A stretch of DNA of 64,000 nt from Bacteroides sp. (GCA_023662825.1 JAMPIH010000002.1:62001-126000); one strand, 5' to 3'. Shown: positions 1 to 9,249, counted from the stretch's first letter. Notes: generated by a model from the sequence alone, not told the origin. Made by a program: numbers and translations.

Positions 1-330
1 CAACTGGCTTATCAGTTCGTTGGGAAAAGGCAGTTCGGGAATCGTGGGCAGGTTCACGAAGTCGCCCAGTTCACCGCCCAGAATGCCTTTGTCGGCAATG
101 AATCCGATGCCCGTGGCCTGGATGGAGGGAAAGAAATTGGCGATGTTGGCCTGTCGGTCGGCCTTGGCCATCTCCACTTCCAGACGGGCGTTCTTCATCT
201 TGACGTTGTTGGCCAGGGCCAGATCCTGACATTCCTGCAAGGTCAACCGGCGGGGCTGGGCCAAGAGGGGAGAAGCCAGCAGGCTTGCCAATCCCAAGCC
301 GAATACTATCTTTATCTTTATCTTTTTCAT
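1..330 (-). CDS. TolC-family outer-membrane efflux protein, N-terminal part (cut by window edge)
   Basis: Only the first 110 codons lie in the window; the gene runs off the left edge. The start at 330 follows the stop of the RND pump gene by one base. The protein begins with a basic stretch and hydrophobic core ending LLAQ (signal peptide), followed by a TolC-type opening (LTLQECQDLALANN), the amphipathic start of an outer-membrane efflux protein. Such proteins form the trimeric exit duct that docks onto an RND pump and its adaptor. Its place as third gene of an adaptor-pump-duct operon supports the call. Substrate unknown. Confidence 0.85.
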   Translation of the reverse strand, partial: MKKIKIKIVFGLGLASLLASPLLAQPRRLTLQECQDLALANNVKMKNARLEVEMAKADRQANIANFFPSIQATGIGFIADKGILGGELGDFVNLPTIPELPFPNELISQL

Positions 331-331
331 C

Positions 332-3300
332 TTAGTTCATGTTTAATGCGGCCGAAACCGTTTGGGTGGAAGCGGCCTTGTCCGCGCCGCGGAAAACCAG
401 CCAGTAGGCCACCGGCAATACGGTAACCACCAATACCATCGAGATAAGCGAGCCGAAGCAGATAACCGCGCCCATAGGCGACCACAGGCCGCTGCCGCCC
501 AGAATCATCGGCACCACGCCCATAGAGGCCGCCGCCGAGGTAAGGAAGATGGGGCGCATACGGCGCTGGGCCGAGTGTACGGCCGCCTGATAGACGCTCA
601 TTCCTTCGTGGTTGCGCAGCTGCTGGGCGTAGTCGAGCATGATGATGCCGTTCCTCACCAGGATGCCCATCAGCGACACGAAGCCCAGGATGGCGGTCAG
701 GCTGAAGTCCTTGCCCAGTATCCACAGGCCGAAGAATCCCCCGAACACGCATAGGGCGATGGAGCAGAGCACCAGCAAGGCCATGTTGATCTGCTTGAAG
801 TGGAAAAGCAGGATAAAGAAGATGATGGCGATGGCGATGCACAGCCCGCTGAGGATGCGCGGGATATTGGTCTCGTCGATTTCCCGCGAGCCGCCGTACG
901 AAACGTTGATGTTGTCGGGCATATCGAGCTGCTTGAGCTGTCTATCGACCGCATTGGTGCGTTCGGTGGCGTTGTAGCCCCTCACCATGTCGGCCGACAC
1001 GGTAAGGGTGCGCACGCCGTTCTTGCGCACGATGGTGCCGTCTGTCCAGTCGGGACTGATGTTGGCCACCTGCCGCAGGGGTACCGGTTGCCCGCCGATC
1101 AAGGTGGGCAAGAGGCCGTTGTTGATGTCGGTGAGGTTGGCTTCGTGGTCGCGGTCGGACTTGATGACCACCTTGATCGGGTAGTCGCCGTCCCAAAGCG
1201 TGGTGATGGGCACTCCGTCGCCCATCTGCAAGGCGATGGTGGCCGAAAGCAGGGTCTTGTTGATGCCCAGGCGGTTGGCCTCGTCTTTGTTGATGTCCAC
1301 GTTCACGCCCGGCAGTGAGCCGTCGAACGATGAACGCACCATGCACAGACCTTCGGTGTTGCGCATCATCCGCATCAGGCTGTCGCCCCAGAACTTGAGC
1401 TGGGCTATGTCGTTGCCGCTGAGCCGCACTTCAAGCGGGCTGGCCGCTTCCGAATAGTCCATCTGCTTGAACCTTATCTGCGCCATGGGGAAATAGTCGG
1501 TGTAGAGGTTGGCGTATTCGTCCAGAATCTGTTCGGTGGCCTTGGGGCTCACGGTGTTCACGATAAACTGGGCGAAATTGCTGCCGCCGATCTGGGGCGC
1601 GTAGGTGGTGTGGAAACGGGGCGATCCGCTGCCCACGAACTTGGTTACCGAAGCCACGCGGGAATCGGCCTTGAGGATGCTTTCCATGCTGTCGGCGATG
1701 CCGGCCGTGGTTTCGAGCGCGGTGCCGGCGGGCAGGTAGAATTCAACGGCGAACTGGTTGCGTTCGGCCGTGGGGAAAAGCCGCTGGGGCAGGCGGGTCA
1801 TCACGAAAAAGCCCAGGGCCACCGAAAGCACGCCCACGCCCAAGGTGATGGCCGGACGCTTGAAACAGCCGGCGAGCAGTTTTTCGTAGTACTTCTGTAC
1901 GATGTCCAGGAACGACCTGCGCTGTTTTTTCTTTTCGGCCGCCGCCTGCTGCAGTCCCTTGCGGATAAAGCGGTATTGCAGGTAGGGCACCAGCAGCACC
2001 GCCACGATGAGCGAGATGCCCAAGGTGATGATGATGGCCCAGGGGAACGACAGGATGAAGTCTTTGAACATGCCCTTGAAGGTGAACAGGAAGGGGATGA
2101 AGGTGATGCTGATGGCCAAGGTGGCGCTCAGGATGGAGACGAAGAACTCCCTGGCGCTGCCTGCGGCCGCCTGCCAGCGGGGCATGCCTTCGTCGAGGCG
2201 TTCCATATAGCAGTCCACGATCACCACCGAGTTGTCCACAATCATACCCAAGGTAACGATAAGGGCGGCCAGGGTAACGGTGTTCAGCTCGATGCCGCAG
2301 AGGAAGAACACTCCCAGACTCGTGAAGATCGTGATGGGGATCGTTACGGCCGACACCATGGCCATGCGCAGGGGCATGAGCAGCACCACCACGAGGATAA
2401 CGGCGAGGATGGCGATAAGGAGCTCCCTCAGGAAGTTCATCACCGATTCACGTACCACGTGGCTCTGGTCGGTCACGCAGGAGAACTGCACGTCGGAGGG
2501 CAGTTCCTGCTGGTATCCGTCAATGATTTTCTTGGCGTCGCGGCCCATCTTCACGATGTTGTAGCCTTGCCTGAGCTCTATCGACATCAGCACGCACTTG
2601 GCACCGTCGGTCTCGATATAGGAGGAGGGGTGGGGATATTCGCGCTCGATGCGCGCCACGTCCTTAAGCCGCACCACGTTGCCGAGAGGGTCCGAGTACA
2701 CGATCTGTTCGGCGATGTCCCGTTCGGAGGCGAACGACTGGGAGATATGGATTGGGGCCACGAAGGCCGCGTTTTCCACCTTGCCGCTCATCGTGGTGAA
2801 ACCTTGCGAGAACAGGCGGGCCGAGAGCATGGGCATGCCCATGCCGTAGTGGGCCAGCTTGGCCTGGTCGAGATATACGGTAAGTTGTTCGGACTGCGAG
2901 CCCACGCGGCTTATCTTGCTGATGGCCTCGATGTTGCGCAGCCTTTCTTCCAGATCGTCCAGATATTGGTCCAGCTCGCGGTAGGTCTTGTCGGTGGAAG
3001 ACAATGTGTAGAGCAGTGAGGATGTCTCGCCGAAGTCGTCCATGGCCAGCAGCGCCAGCACGCCTTGCGGCAGCTTGGTCTTGAAGGTCTGCAGGCCGTG
3101 CTTGAACTTGGCCCAGAAGTCGTTCTTCTCGGCTGTCCCGATGGTTTCGTTCAAATGCAGCATCACCACCGCCATGCCGTCGCGGCAGTAGGTGTAGGTG
3201 CCTTCCTTGTCCACTTCCTTATAGGAAAAGATAAAGTTCTCGAGCGGTTTGGCCAGCTGCGCCTCGATCTGCGCCGAGGTAGTGCCCGGATAGACGGCCA

Positions 3301-3451
3301 CGACCACGCCCTGGCGTATCGTGAAGCCGGGAAATTCCTGTTTGGGCATGATCTTGAGCGAATACGCCCCGAAAATCATCATGAGCACCACCACCAGAAT
3401 CACGATCTGGCGATGGCTCATGGCCCATTCTATAACGCCTCCTTTTTTCAT
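332..3451 (-). CDS. RND-family efflux transporter permease
   Basis: This 1039-residue protein has the length and layout of AcrB-like pumps: an N-terminal membrane helix, a large periplasmic loop, a central bundle of helices from about residue 340, a second periplasmic loop and a C-terminal bundle. The helix-4 region reads LGMIVDNSVVIVD, where classical drug pumps have VDDAIVVVE, so one of the two adjacent proton-relay aspartates is replaced. That is common in the less characterised RND branches of Bacteroidetes. It should be a proton-driven inner-membrane exporter working with the adaptor upstream (3-base gap) and the TolC protein downstream (1-base gap). Substrate cannot be told from sequence. 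Confidence 0.92.
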   Translation of the reverse strand: MKKGGVIEWAMSHRQIVILVVVLMMIFGAYSLKIMPKQEFPGFTIRQGVVVAVYPGTTSAQIEAQLAKPLENFIFSYKEVDKEGTYTYCRDGMAVVMLHLNETIGTAEKNDFWAKFKHGLQTFKTKLPQGVLALLAMDDFGETSSLLYTLSSTDKTYRELDQYLDDLEERLRNIEAISKISRVGSQSEQLTVYLDQAKLAHYGMGMPMLSARLFSQGFTTMSGKVENAAFVAPIHISQSFASERDIAEQIVYSDPLGNVVRLKDVARIEREYPHPSSYIETDGAKCVLMSIELRQGYNIVKMGRDAKKIIDGYQQELPSDVQFSCVTDQSHVVRESVMNFLRELLIAILAVILVVVLLMPLRMAMVSAVTIPITIFTSLGVFFLCGIELNTVTLAALIVTLGMIVDNSVVIVDCYMERLDEGMPRWQAAAGSAREFFVSILSATLAISITFIPFLFTFKGMFKDFILSFPWAIIITLGISLIVAVLLVPYLQYRFIRKGLQQAAAEKKKQRRSFLDIVQKYYEKLLAGCFKRPAITLGVGVLSVALGFFVMTRLPQRLFPTAERNQFAVEFYLPAGTALETTAGIADSMESILKADSRVASVTKFVGSGSPRFHTTYAPQIGGSNFAQFIVNTVSPKATEQILDEYANLYTDYFPMAQIRFKQMDYSEAASPLEVRLSGNDIAQLKFWGDSLMRMMRNTEGLCMVRSSFDGSLPGVNVDINKDEANRLGINKTLLSATIALQMGDGVPITTLWDGDYPIKVVIKSDRDHEANLTDINNGLLPTLIGGQPVPLRQVANISPDWTDGTIVRKNGVRTLTVSADMVRGYNATERTNAVDRQLKQLDMPDNINVSYGGSREIDETNIPRILSGLCIAIAIIFFILLFHFKQINMALLVLCSIALCVFGGFFGLWILGKDFSLTAILGFVSLMGILVRNGIIMLDYAQQLRNHEGMSVYQAAVHSAQRRMRPIFLTSAAASMGVVPMILGGSGLWSPMGAVICFGSLISMVLVVTVLPVAYWLVFRGADKAASTQTVSAALNMN

Positions 3452-3454
3452 GGC

Positions 3455-4489
3455 TTACTTCTCGATTACGTTGGAACCTTCACTCACTTTCTGCGCGCCT
3501 TCGATAATCAGTTTCTCTCCCCCGTCGAGGCCGTTGGTCACCAGGGTGCCCTCTTCGGTAAGGCCGCCCACGGTGATGATGCGCTTGGTGGCCATGCCGT
3601 TGCGCACCAGCCATACGAAGGCCTGTCCGGCATAGTCTATCTGCACGCAGGAGTTGGGAATCACGATGCCCGCCAGATGGTTGCCTTCTTCCTTGATGTC
3701 CACCTTGCAGACCATGCCCGGCATCAGTTCGTGGAAAGGATTGTCGATCGATATCTTCACGTTGTAGGTTCTCGAGATGGGGTTGGCCGTAACGCTCTTC
3801 TCGGTGATGCTGCCGTGAAAGCGTTTGTTCTTCAGGGCAGGCACCACGATGGAGGCTTCCTGGCCGATGCGGGTGTCGGCGATTTCGTTCTCAGGTACGG
3901 GAATCTTGACATTCACGCGGTCGATGGTCACGATTTTCAACACAGGTACGCCCGGCAACACGGTAACGCCCGTCTCTAACTTCTTGTCGGCCACAATGCC
4001 GTCGAAAGGCGCCTTGAGCACTGCGTTCTCCAGGTTCTTGCGGGCGATGCCTTCCATGGCCGTGGCCTGCTGCAGCTTGGTCTGCACTTCCGTCCATTGT
4101 ATTTCGGTAAGGCTGCCTTTCTTGTACAGCTTGGAATAGCGGTTATAGGCATCCTTGGCCTGCTTCAGTGTGGAGAGGGTGGCCTCGTAGGCGTTCTTGA
4201 GCGAGACGGGATCCAGTTCGGCCAGTTTCTGCCCCTTGGAAACCTGCATGCCGTCCGACACATAGACCTTCGCTATGCTTCCGGCAGCCTGAAAGCTCAG
4301 CGAGGCCGAGGATTCTTCTTCCACGGTGCCCGAATAGTTCTGTTCATAGTGGGAACGCGAGTCGGAAACGGTCATCACCCGCACGGAAGTGCCCGAAGGA
4401 ATGGGGCTGATGTTGCTCTTTTCTTTGCAGGAACACAGCAGTGCCGCCGAAAGCCCCAGTGCACATACCGTAAAGCCTTTGTTTTTCAT
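3455..4489 (-). CDS. RND efflux periplasmic adaptor (membrane fusion protein), lipoprotein
   Basis: First gene of the efflux operon, 344 residues. A signal peptide ends in LLCSC, a lipobox-like site, so the protein is probably lipid-anchored. The middle shows the usual adaptor order: barrel-sandwich half, an alpha-hairpin rich in Lys, Gln and Ala (about residues 95-150), second half (LKAPFDGIVADKKLETG) and beta-barrel (NVKIPVPENEI). It should bridge the pump and the TolC duct. The gene is divergent from the AraC-type regulator at 4674, with a shared 184-base region, the usual arrangement for a local regulator of the pump. Confidence 0.92.
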   Translation of the reverse strand: MKNKGFTVCALGLSAALLCSCKEKSNISPIPSGTSVRVMTVSDSRSHYEQNYSGTVEEESSASLSFQAAGSIAKVYVSDGMQVSKGQKLAELDPVSLKNAYEATLSTLKQAKDAYNRYSKLYKKGSLTEIQWTEVQTKLQQATAMEGIARKNLENAVLKAPFDGIVADKKLETGVTVLPGVPVLKIVTIDRVNVKIPVPENEIADTRIGQEASIVVPALKNKRFHGSITEKSVTANPISRTYNVKISIDNPFHELMPGMVCKVDIKEEGNHLAGIVIPNSCVQIDYAGQAFVWLVRNGMATKRIITVGGLTEEGTLVTNGLDGGEKLIIEGAQKVSEGSNVIEK

Positions 4490-4623
4490 CTCTGTATGAT
4501 TTATTACGATGTTGTTACATTATAAAAAGGACCCGCAGGTCAGGAAATGCAAAATTCTATATGCAGGCGGGATTGAACAAGGTTTTTTTTTCGCTAAAAA
4601 TGGTTTGTTTTTCCTGTTGAAAT

Positions 4624-4654
4624 TTGGATAAGAATACGGGAAGAAGTATCTTCG
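4624..4654 (+). promoter_or_regulatory. Predicted Bacteroidetes promoter of the araC-type gene
   Basis: TTG at 4624-4626, a 20-base spacer and TATCTTCG at 4647-4654 resemble TTG-N(19-21)-TAnnTTTG with C in the seventh base. The start of transcription would fall near 4660, giving a short leader before the ATG at 4674. The 4490-4673 region must also hold the promoter of the opposite efflux operon; no clean match was seen there. Confidence 0.55.
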
Positions 4655-4673
4655 GGCCTGAATTTCGGACCGT

Positions 4674-5534
4674 ATGCAGAACGAAAGATTTTTGGAAGCC
4701 GGTCGCGGCTATGTGGAGGACGATGCCGTGGTGCTGGACAGTCTGCGCCATATTGTGGATTATCAGGTCGAGGGGCAGTCGGATATGGTGCTGATGGCGC
4801 TCTGCACTCGGGGTAGGGCCGTATTTGTGGTGGACGGCAAGATACACAAGGCGGTGCGGGGCAGTCTGGTGCTGCTCCGTCCCGGCAGCGTGGTGAAGTT
4901 CGAGGAACTCACGGCACGCAGCGAGGGCATCGGCATCGGCTTTACGCAGAAGTTCGTGCAGGGCGCCATCGTGGCCTACCGCGATCTGTGGGCCTTGCTG
5001 ATGGGAGTGCAGGACAATCCGGAAATCAGGCTGGAGGCAGGGGAGATAAAGGACATCGCGCGCATTCACCGGCATCTGTACGAGGCCTGCCTGATGCCGC
5101 CCCACGCCTTCAAGTCCGAGATGCTCCATTCGTATATGCAGGGGCTGATCTATCAGGTAGCCTTGGTGGTGTCGATGCATGTAAAGAACATCCCGGTGGG
5201 CAATTCCCGGCACTTCGAGCTGTACTACCGCTTCATGCAGCTGGTGGAACAATACTGCCGCCAGTCGCGCCAGGTGGCCTTTTACGCCGACAAGCTCTAC
5301 GTGAGTCCCAAGTACCTGGGCATGGCGGTGAAGTCGGTGTCGGGCAAGACGGCCAACCGTTGGATAGACGAATACGTAACGGGCGAGGTCAAGAAGATGC
5401 TGCGCAACACCACGGCCACCATCCGGCAGATTTCCGACCACTTCAACTTTCCCGACGCCTCCTTCTTCACCAAATATTTCAAGAAAAATGCCGGAATGAG
5501 CCCCAAGGAATACCGGCTCCGCTCCGGAAGATAA
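4674..5534 (+). CDS. AraC-family transcriptional regulator
   Basis: 286 residues. The last ~100 form the double helix-turn-helix of AraC proteins; the second motif with its conserved tail is visible (IRQISDHFNFPDASFFTKYFKKNAGMSPKEYR region). The N-terminal ~170 residues look like a cupin-type sensing domain. It lies head-to-head with the RND operon and is the obvious candidate for its control. The gene ends two bases before the stop of the convergent deaminase gene. Ligand unknown. Confidence 0.9.
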   Translation: MQNERFLEAGRGYVEDDAVVLDSLRHIVDYQVEGQSDMVLMALCTRGRAVFVVDGKIHKAVRGSLVLLRPGSVVKFEELTARSEGIGIGFTQKFVQGAIVAYRDLWALLMGVQDNPEIRLEAGEIKDIARIHRHLYEACLMPPHAFKSEMLHSYMQGLIYQVALVVSMHVKNIPVGNSRHFELYYRFMQLVEQYCRQSRQVAFYADKLYVSPKYLGMAVKSVSGKTANRWIDEYVTGEVKKMLRNTTATIRQISDHFNFPDASFFTKYFKKNAGMSPKEYRLRSGR

Positions 5535-5536
5535 TC

Positions 5537-6586
5537 TTATCCCTTCTGCTGCCGGTACTGCAAGACTTCATTGTGCACATATCGGATTTCCACCCCGGCG
5601 GCGGCGAACATCTCTTCCGACTCCGCCCCCGCGTGGTACTTGTAGTCGGCCACCACCTTCCTGATGCCGCAGTTGATGATCAGCATCGCGCAGGTGCGGC
5701 AGGGGGTCATCGTGCAGTAGAGCGTGCTGCCCTCCAGGGCCACGCCCCGGCGCGCCGCCTGGCAGATGGCGTTCTGTTCGGCATGCACGGTGCGCACGCA
5801 GTGTGTGGTGACGCTGCCGTCTTCGTGCAGTGTCTTGCGGAAAAGGTGCCCCACCTCGTCGCAATGGGGCAGGTGGGAGGGCGAGCCCACGTAGCCGGTA
5901 ACCAGAATCTGCTTGTCCTTTACGATCACGCAGCCGCTGCGCCCCCGGTTGCAGGTGGCGCGCAAGGCCACGCTGTGGCAGAGGTCCATAAAGTATTCGT
6001 CCCAGGAAGGACGGCGGTATTCCTCCTCCGTGTTCGAGAAACGATCCAGAAGGCCATCGATCTGGCGGTGCAGTTCCGTTATGTCGCCGTCGTTCCTCAG
6101 CGTGGCGTCGGCCATGGCCATGCAGGCCTTCAGGTTCTGCTTGTTGGGGTCGGTATTGTCCAACTCCCGTTTCTCGTTGCTCAAAAAGGTGTCGAAGTCG
6201 ATGTGGTCGGTCTCGCTGCCCCGCAGCACGATACGTTCGTAGCGTGTCTTGGGTTCGGCATCCACCGCCCAGAGCCTGAAATTACCCTTTTGCCGCAGTG
6301 ATTCCACCTCGCCCACGGCACGTATACTCTCGATAATGGCGTTCTGCCCCGAATCGGCCGCCCGCTTGTAGAGTTCGTCCACGATATACGAAGGCGAGTG
6401 TTTCGCCCTTAGGTCGTTGGCCACCTCCGTAAGGCTGTCGCGGTTGGGTTCAAGCCCCCGTTTGCGCACTTCCTCCCGCAGGAAATCCCGCACCGAGAAG
6501 TAGGCGAACCGGCGTTTTTCGCGCAGGTATTCCACCACGGTGCCCTTACCGGCACCCAATGTTCCCGTAATTCCTATAATCAGCAT
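5537..6586 (-). CDS. P-loop kinase-like/dCMP deaminase fusion protein
   Basis: 349 residues in two parts. Residues 1-185 resemble nucleotide or dephospho-CoA kinases, with a Walker A GTLGAGKGT at 8-16. Residues 190-349 are a zinc deoxycytidylate deaminase domain: HAE at 268-270 (E270 catalytic) and PCRTC at 295-299, with extra Cys/His at 212, 241 and 242 that may bind a second zinc. Ordinary bacterial dCMP deaminases lack the kinase part. The same order occurs in yeast Dcd1 and in the anti-phage deaminases of the AvcD type. The reaction would be dCMP to dUMP (and ammonia), feeding dTMP synthesis or depleting dCTP pools. It is 13 bases downstream of the DUF4837 gene, so probably co-transcribed. 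Housekeeping or defence role is unresolved. Confidence 0.85.
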   Translation of the reverse strand: MLIIGITGTLGAGKGTVVEYLREKRRFAYFSVRDFLREEVRKRGLEPNRDSLTEVANDLRAKHSPSYIVDELYKRAADSGQNAIIESIRAVGEVESLRQKGNFRLWAVDAEPKTRYERIVLRGSETDHIDFDTFLSNEKRELDNTDPNKQNLKACMAMADATLRNDGDITELHRQIDGLLDRFSNTEEEYRRPSWDEYFMDLCHSVALRATCNRGRSGCVIVKDKQILVTGYVGSPSHLPHCDEVGHLFRKTLHEDGSVTTHCVRTVHAEQNAICQAARRGVALEGSTLYCTMTPCRTCAMLIINCGIRKVVADYKYHAGAESEEMFAAAGVEIRYVHNEVLQYRQQKG

Positions 6587-6599
6587 GATGTCGTCTTTT

Positions 6600-7607
6600 T
6601 TAGTTGATGGTATCCGCGGGCTTTACGGTGGTGAAGCTGCGGGCGATGCCTTCCAGCTGCATCAGCAGGTCGCGTTTGGGCTTGCGGGGCGAGTAGAGAT
6701 AGGCATCGAGCATGATCAGACGTGCGTTGGCGGTGTCGGCAATCAGGTAGTTCACGAACGGACCGCCCATGAAGTCGCCCTCCAGACGCCATAGGCCGCG
6801 CGTCTCCACGGCGTAGAATCCGTTCAGGTTGACGGGGCGGCAGAAAGGCGTGTATTCGGGTTCGGACGTCTCGGTTCTCATATACGAACCCTCGGCAGGG
6901 CCGGGAACGCGGCGGCACATTCGGTTGCGGGTTTCGATGATGTTCGCCAACTCAAACTGGCTTTGGCTCGTGTAGGGCATGATGGAGAAGATGACGCCTT
7001 GGCCGAAGTCTTTGCTTTCCTTGCGGATCCAGCCGAAATCCCGTTCCATGGACGAAAAGTCGAATCCGTCGGGAAACACCAGGTCGAACCTGTAGGTCTT
7101 GCGCAGCCGGTCGCTTACGTTTACCGCGTGTCCGGCCTTGAACACCTTCTGCACCCGCTGGTATTCCTTGGTATAGAGTGCGGCCATCAGGATCTCTTTC
7201 TTAAGGTCGAAGAGACTGTCGAAGGTGCGTTCGTCGGGTACGGTGAACTTGGCCACGACCTGCGGGTAGGCCCAGGCGTCCTGCACCAGTTCGAAGGCCG
7301 GTTTCCTGTCGGCCTCGAATTCCACGATCACCACGTTGCGGTGGTGTTTGAACATCTCGCTTTCGTTGAACTGACGGGGCAGGATGTTCACCAGGTCGAA
7401 ATAGGGTTCGGGTTGGTTCAGTCCCGGCTGGGTGTTGCCCAGAAAGGCACGTATCGATTGTCCTACATAGCCGTCCCAATGGCTTTTGGGCGTTACCACG
7501 ATCACCTCGCAGGTCTTGCCGCCCGAACCGGGCAGGGTGGGGACGCTGTATTTGCAGGCGGTGAGGCTTAGGGCGAGCAGCAGACCCGCCACGGCGTGTT
7601 TAGCCAT
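6600..7607 (-). CDS. DUF4837 family lipoprotein
   Basis: Conserved Bacteroidetes envelope protein of unknown function; about 335 residues from the preferred start. A short hydrophobic segment ends LSLTAC, a lipobox. An in-frame ATG at 7625 also exists, but the -10 element TAACTTTG (7638-7631) puts the transcription start almost on it, so the ATG at 7607 is favoured. The body lacks further membrane segments. A basic C-terminal tract with YLYSPRKPKRDLL follows DANARLIMLDAYL-like strands. Its co-transcription with the kinase-deaminase fusion is suggestive only of shared expression. Confidence 0.8.
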   Translation of the reverse strand: MAKHAVAGLLLALSLTACKYSVPTLPGSGGKTCEVIVVTPKSHWDGYVGQSIRAFLGNTQPGLNQPEPYFDLVNILPRQFNESEMFKHHRNVVIVEFEADRKPAFELVQDAWAYPQVVAKFTVPDERTFDSLFDLKKEILMAALYTKEYQRVQKVFKAGHAVNVSDRLRKTYRFDLVFPDGFDFSSMERDFGWIRKESKDFGQGVIFSIMPYTSQSQFELANIIETRNRMCRRVPGPAEGSYMRTETSEPEYTPFCRPVNLNGFYAVETRGLWRLEGDFMGGPFVNYLIADTANARLIMLDAYLYSPRKPKRDLLMQLEGIARSFTTVKPADTIN

Positions 7608-7630
7608 TAAAAGAGATGTGTTCATATCGG

Positions 7631-7659
7631 CAAAGTTAGGCAAATTGCCTTTAATCCAA
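7631..7659 (-). promoter_or_regulatory. Predicted promoter of the DUF4837-deaminase operon
   Basis: On the minus strand TTG at 7659-7657, an 18-base spacer and TAACTTTG at 7638-7631. It overlaps the glnA promoter on the other strand, so the two transcripts may compete for RNA polymerase. Confidence 0.6.
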
Positions 7660-7676
7660 AATAAACACTAAATTTG
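7645..7676 (+). promoter_or_regulatory. Predicted promoter of glnA
   Basis: TTG at 7645-7647, a 21-base spacer and TAAATTTG at 7669-7676. The transcript would start near 7682, leaving a leader of about 50 bases before the ATG at 7735. Confidence 0.65.
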
Positions 7677-7734
7677 CCGCCCCGCTTTGCATGTGAGCAA
7701 GGGGCTTGAAGCGAAAACAAAAAAAACTACAGAT

Positions 7735-9231
7735 ATGAGCATTGCCATGAACCCGCACCCCATGGTGCAGTTCCTTCAAAAACCCGCAGCCGAGTTCACG
7801 AAGGAAGACATTCTCCGTTATGTGGAAGAAAATCAAATCGAAATGGTGAACTTCCGCTATGTGGCGGGAGACGGTCGTCTGAAGACCCTCAACTTCGTGG
7901 TCAACGACCTGGACTACCTCAAGACCGTTTTGAGCTGTGGCGAACGTGTGGACGGCTCCAGCCTTTTCAAGAACCTGGATGCCGGCGCCAGCGACCTGTA
8001 CGTGATTCCGCGTTACAGAACGGCCTACCTCAATCCTTTCGCCGAGATTCCCACGGTGGACATCCTCTGCTCCTACTATGACAAAGACGGCAATCCCTTC
8101 GAAAGCGACCCGGCCTACGTGATGCGCCGCGCCGGAGAAGTGATGAAGGAAAAGACCGGTTTCGAATTCTACTGCATGGGTGAGCTGGAATACTACGTGA
8201 TCGGCCCCGAAGACGAGCTCTTCAAGGCCGACGACCAGCGCGGTTACCACGAATCCTCGCCTTACACCAAGTTCGAGTCTTTCCGCAAGGAAGCGATGCT
8301 GGCCATGGCCTCCTGCGGCTGCCGCATCAAATACGGACACTCCGAAGTGGGCAACTTCAGCATGGACGGCAAGAACTACGAACAGAACGAAATCGAGTTC
8401 CTGCCCTGTCCGCTCGAAGACGCCGCCGACCAGTTGATCATCGGCCAGTGGATCCTGCGCACGATGGCCTACCAGCACGGCCTTTTGGTGACGTTCTCGC
8501 CCAAGATCACCGTGGGCAAGGCCGGCAGCGGCATGCATATCCACACCGCCATCATGAAAGACGGCGTGAACCAGATGCTCAACGACCAGCGCAAGCTTTC
8601 CGACACGGCCAAACGCGCCATTGCCGGTTACCTCGATTGCGCCGCCTCGCTCACGGCTTTCGGCAACACCAACCCCATGTCTTACTTCCGCCTGGTTCCC
8701 CATCAGGAAGCACCAACCAATATCTGCTGGGGCGACCGCAACCGCTCGGCCCTGGTGCGTGTGCCTCTGGGCTGGGAAACCGACAAGAACATGGCCGTGA
8801 ACGCCAACCCGCTCGAAGCCAAGGTCGCTCCCGTCTATGCCAACAAGCAGACGGCCGAATTCCGCGCTCCGGACGGCTCGGCCAACGTATATCTGCTGGT
8901 GGCCGGTCTTTGCGTGGCTGCCCGTCACGGTTTCGAAATGGAAAACGCCTTGCAGTTCGCCGCCGACAACTATGTGGACGTGAACATCTTCAGCGACGAG
9001 AACAAGGAAAAGGCCAGGAAATACAAGCAACTCCCCGTTTGCTGCGAGGATTCGGCCGACTGTCTGGCCGCCCAGCGCGAGGTGTTCGAGAAATACGGTG
9101 TGTTCAGCAAGGGTCTGATCGACGGTATCATCAAGATGCTCAAAGACTACAAAGACAAGAACCTGCGCGATGAAGTGGCCAAGAACCCCTCCAAAATGAT
9201 GGAGCTGGTGGAACGCTTCATGCATTGCTAG
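7735..9231 (+). CDS. glnA: Glutamine synthetase
   Basis: 498 residues from the ATG at 7735, chosen because the upstream in-frame codon at 7687 would lie only a few bases after the predicted transcription start. It converts glutamate, ammonia and ATP to glutamine in the cytoplasm. Visible hallmarks are the flexible-loop motif GDGRLKTLNF near the N terminus, DGSSLF, the ATP/metal motif GSGMHIH, NTNPMSYFR and the glutamate-binding FRAPDGSAN. The length and motif order fit a type I-like enzyme, not the ~700-residue type III form also common in Bacteroidetes. The KNLYDLPPEE adenylylation motif was not seen, so adenylylation control is doubtful. Confidence 0.95.
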   Translation: MSIAMNPHPMVQFLQKPAAEFTKEDILRYVEENQIEMVNFRYVAGDGRLKTLNFVVNDLDYLKTVLSCGERVDGSSLFKNLDAGASDLYVIPRYRTAYLNPFAEIPTVDILCSYYDKDGNPFESDPAYVMRRAGEVMKEKTGFEFYCMGELEYYVIGPEDELFKADDQRGYHESSPYTKFESFRKEAMLAMASCGCRIKYGHSEVGNFSMDGKNYEQNEIEFLPCPLEDAADQLIIGQWILRTMAYQHGLLVTFSPKITVGKAGSGMHIHTAIMKDGVNQMLNDQRKLSDTAKRAIAGYLDCAASLTAFGNTNPMSYFRLVPHQEAPTNICWGDRNRSALVRVPLGWETDKNMAVNANPLEAKVAPVYANKQTAEFRAPDGSANVYLLVAGLCVAARHGFEMENALQFAADNYVDVNIFSDENKEKARKYKQLPVCCEDSADCLAAQREVFEKYGVFSKGLIDGIIKMLKDYKDKNLRDEVAKNPSKMMELVERFMHC

Positions 9232-9249
9232 GTTTTCTTACCGATAGCG

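Noticed and set aside
1610..3019. Long plus-strand ORF (469 codons) opposite the RND pump
   Set aside because: His/Gly/Glu/Asp-rich translation without domains, mirror of a well-recognised gene in GC-rich DNA.
4490..4673. Riboswitch or operator in the araC-efflux intergenic region
   Set aside because: No conserved fold or clear inverted repeat; only the araC promoter could be supported.
7651..9225. Minus-strand ORF of 524 codons opposite glnA
   Set aside because: No recognisable domain; glnA on the other strand is certain and well promoted.
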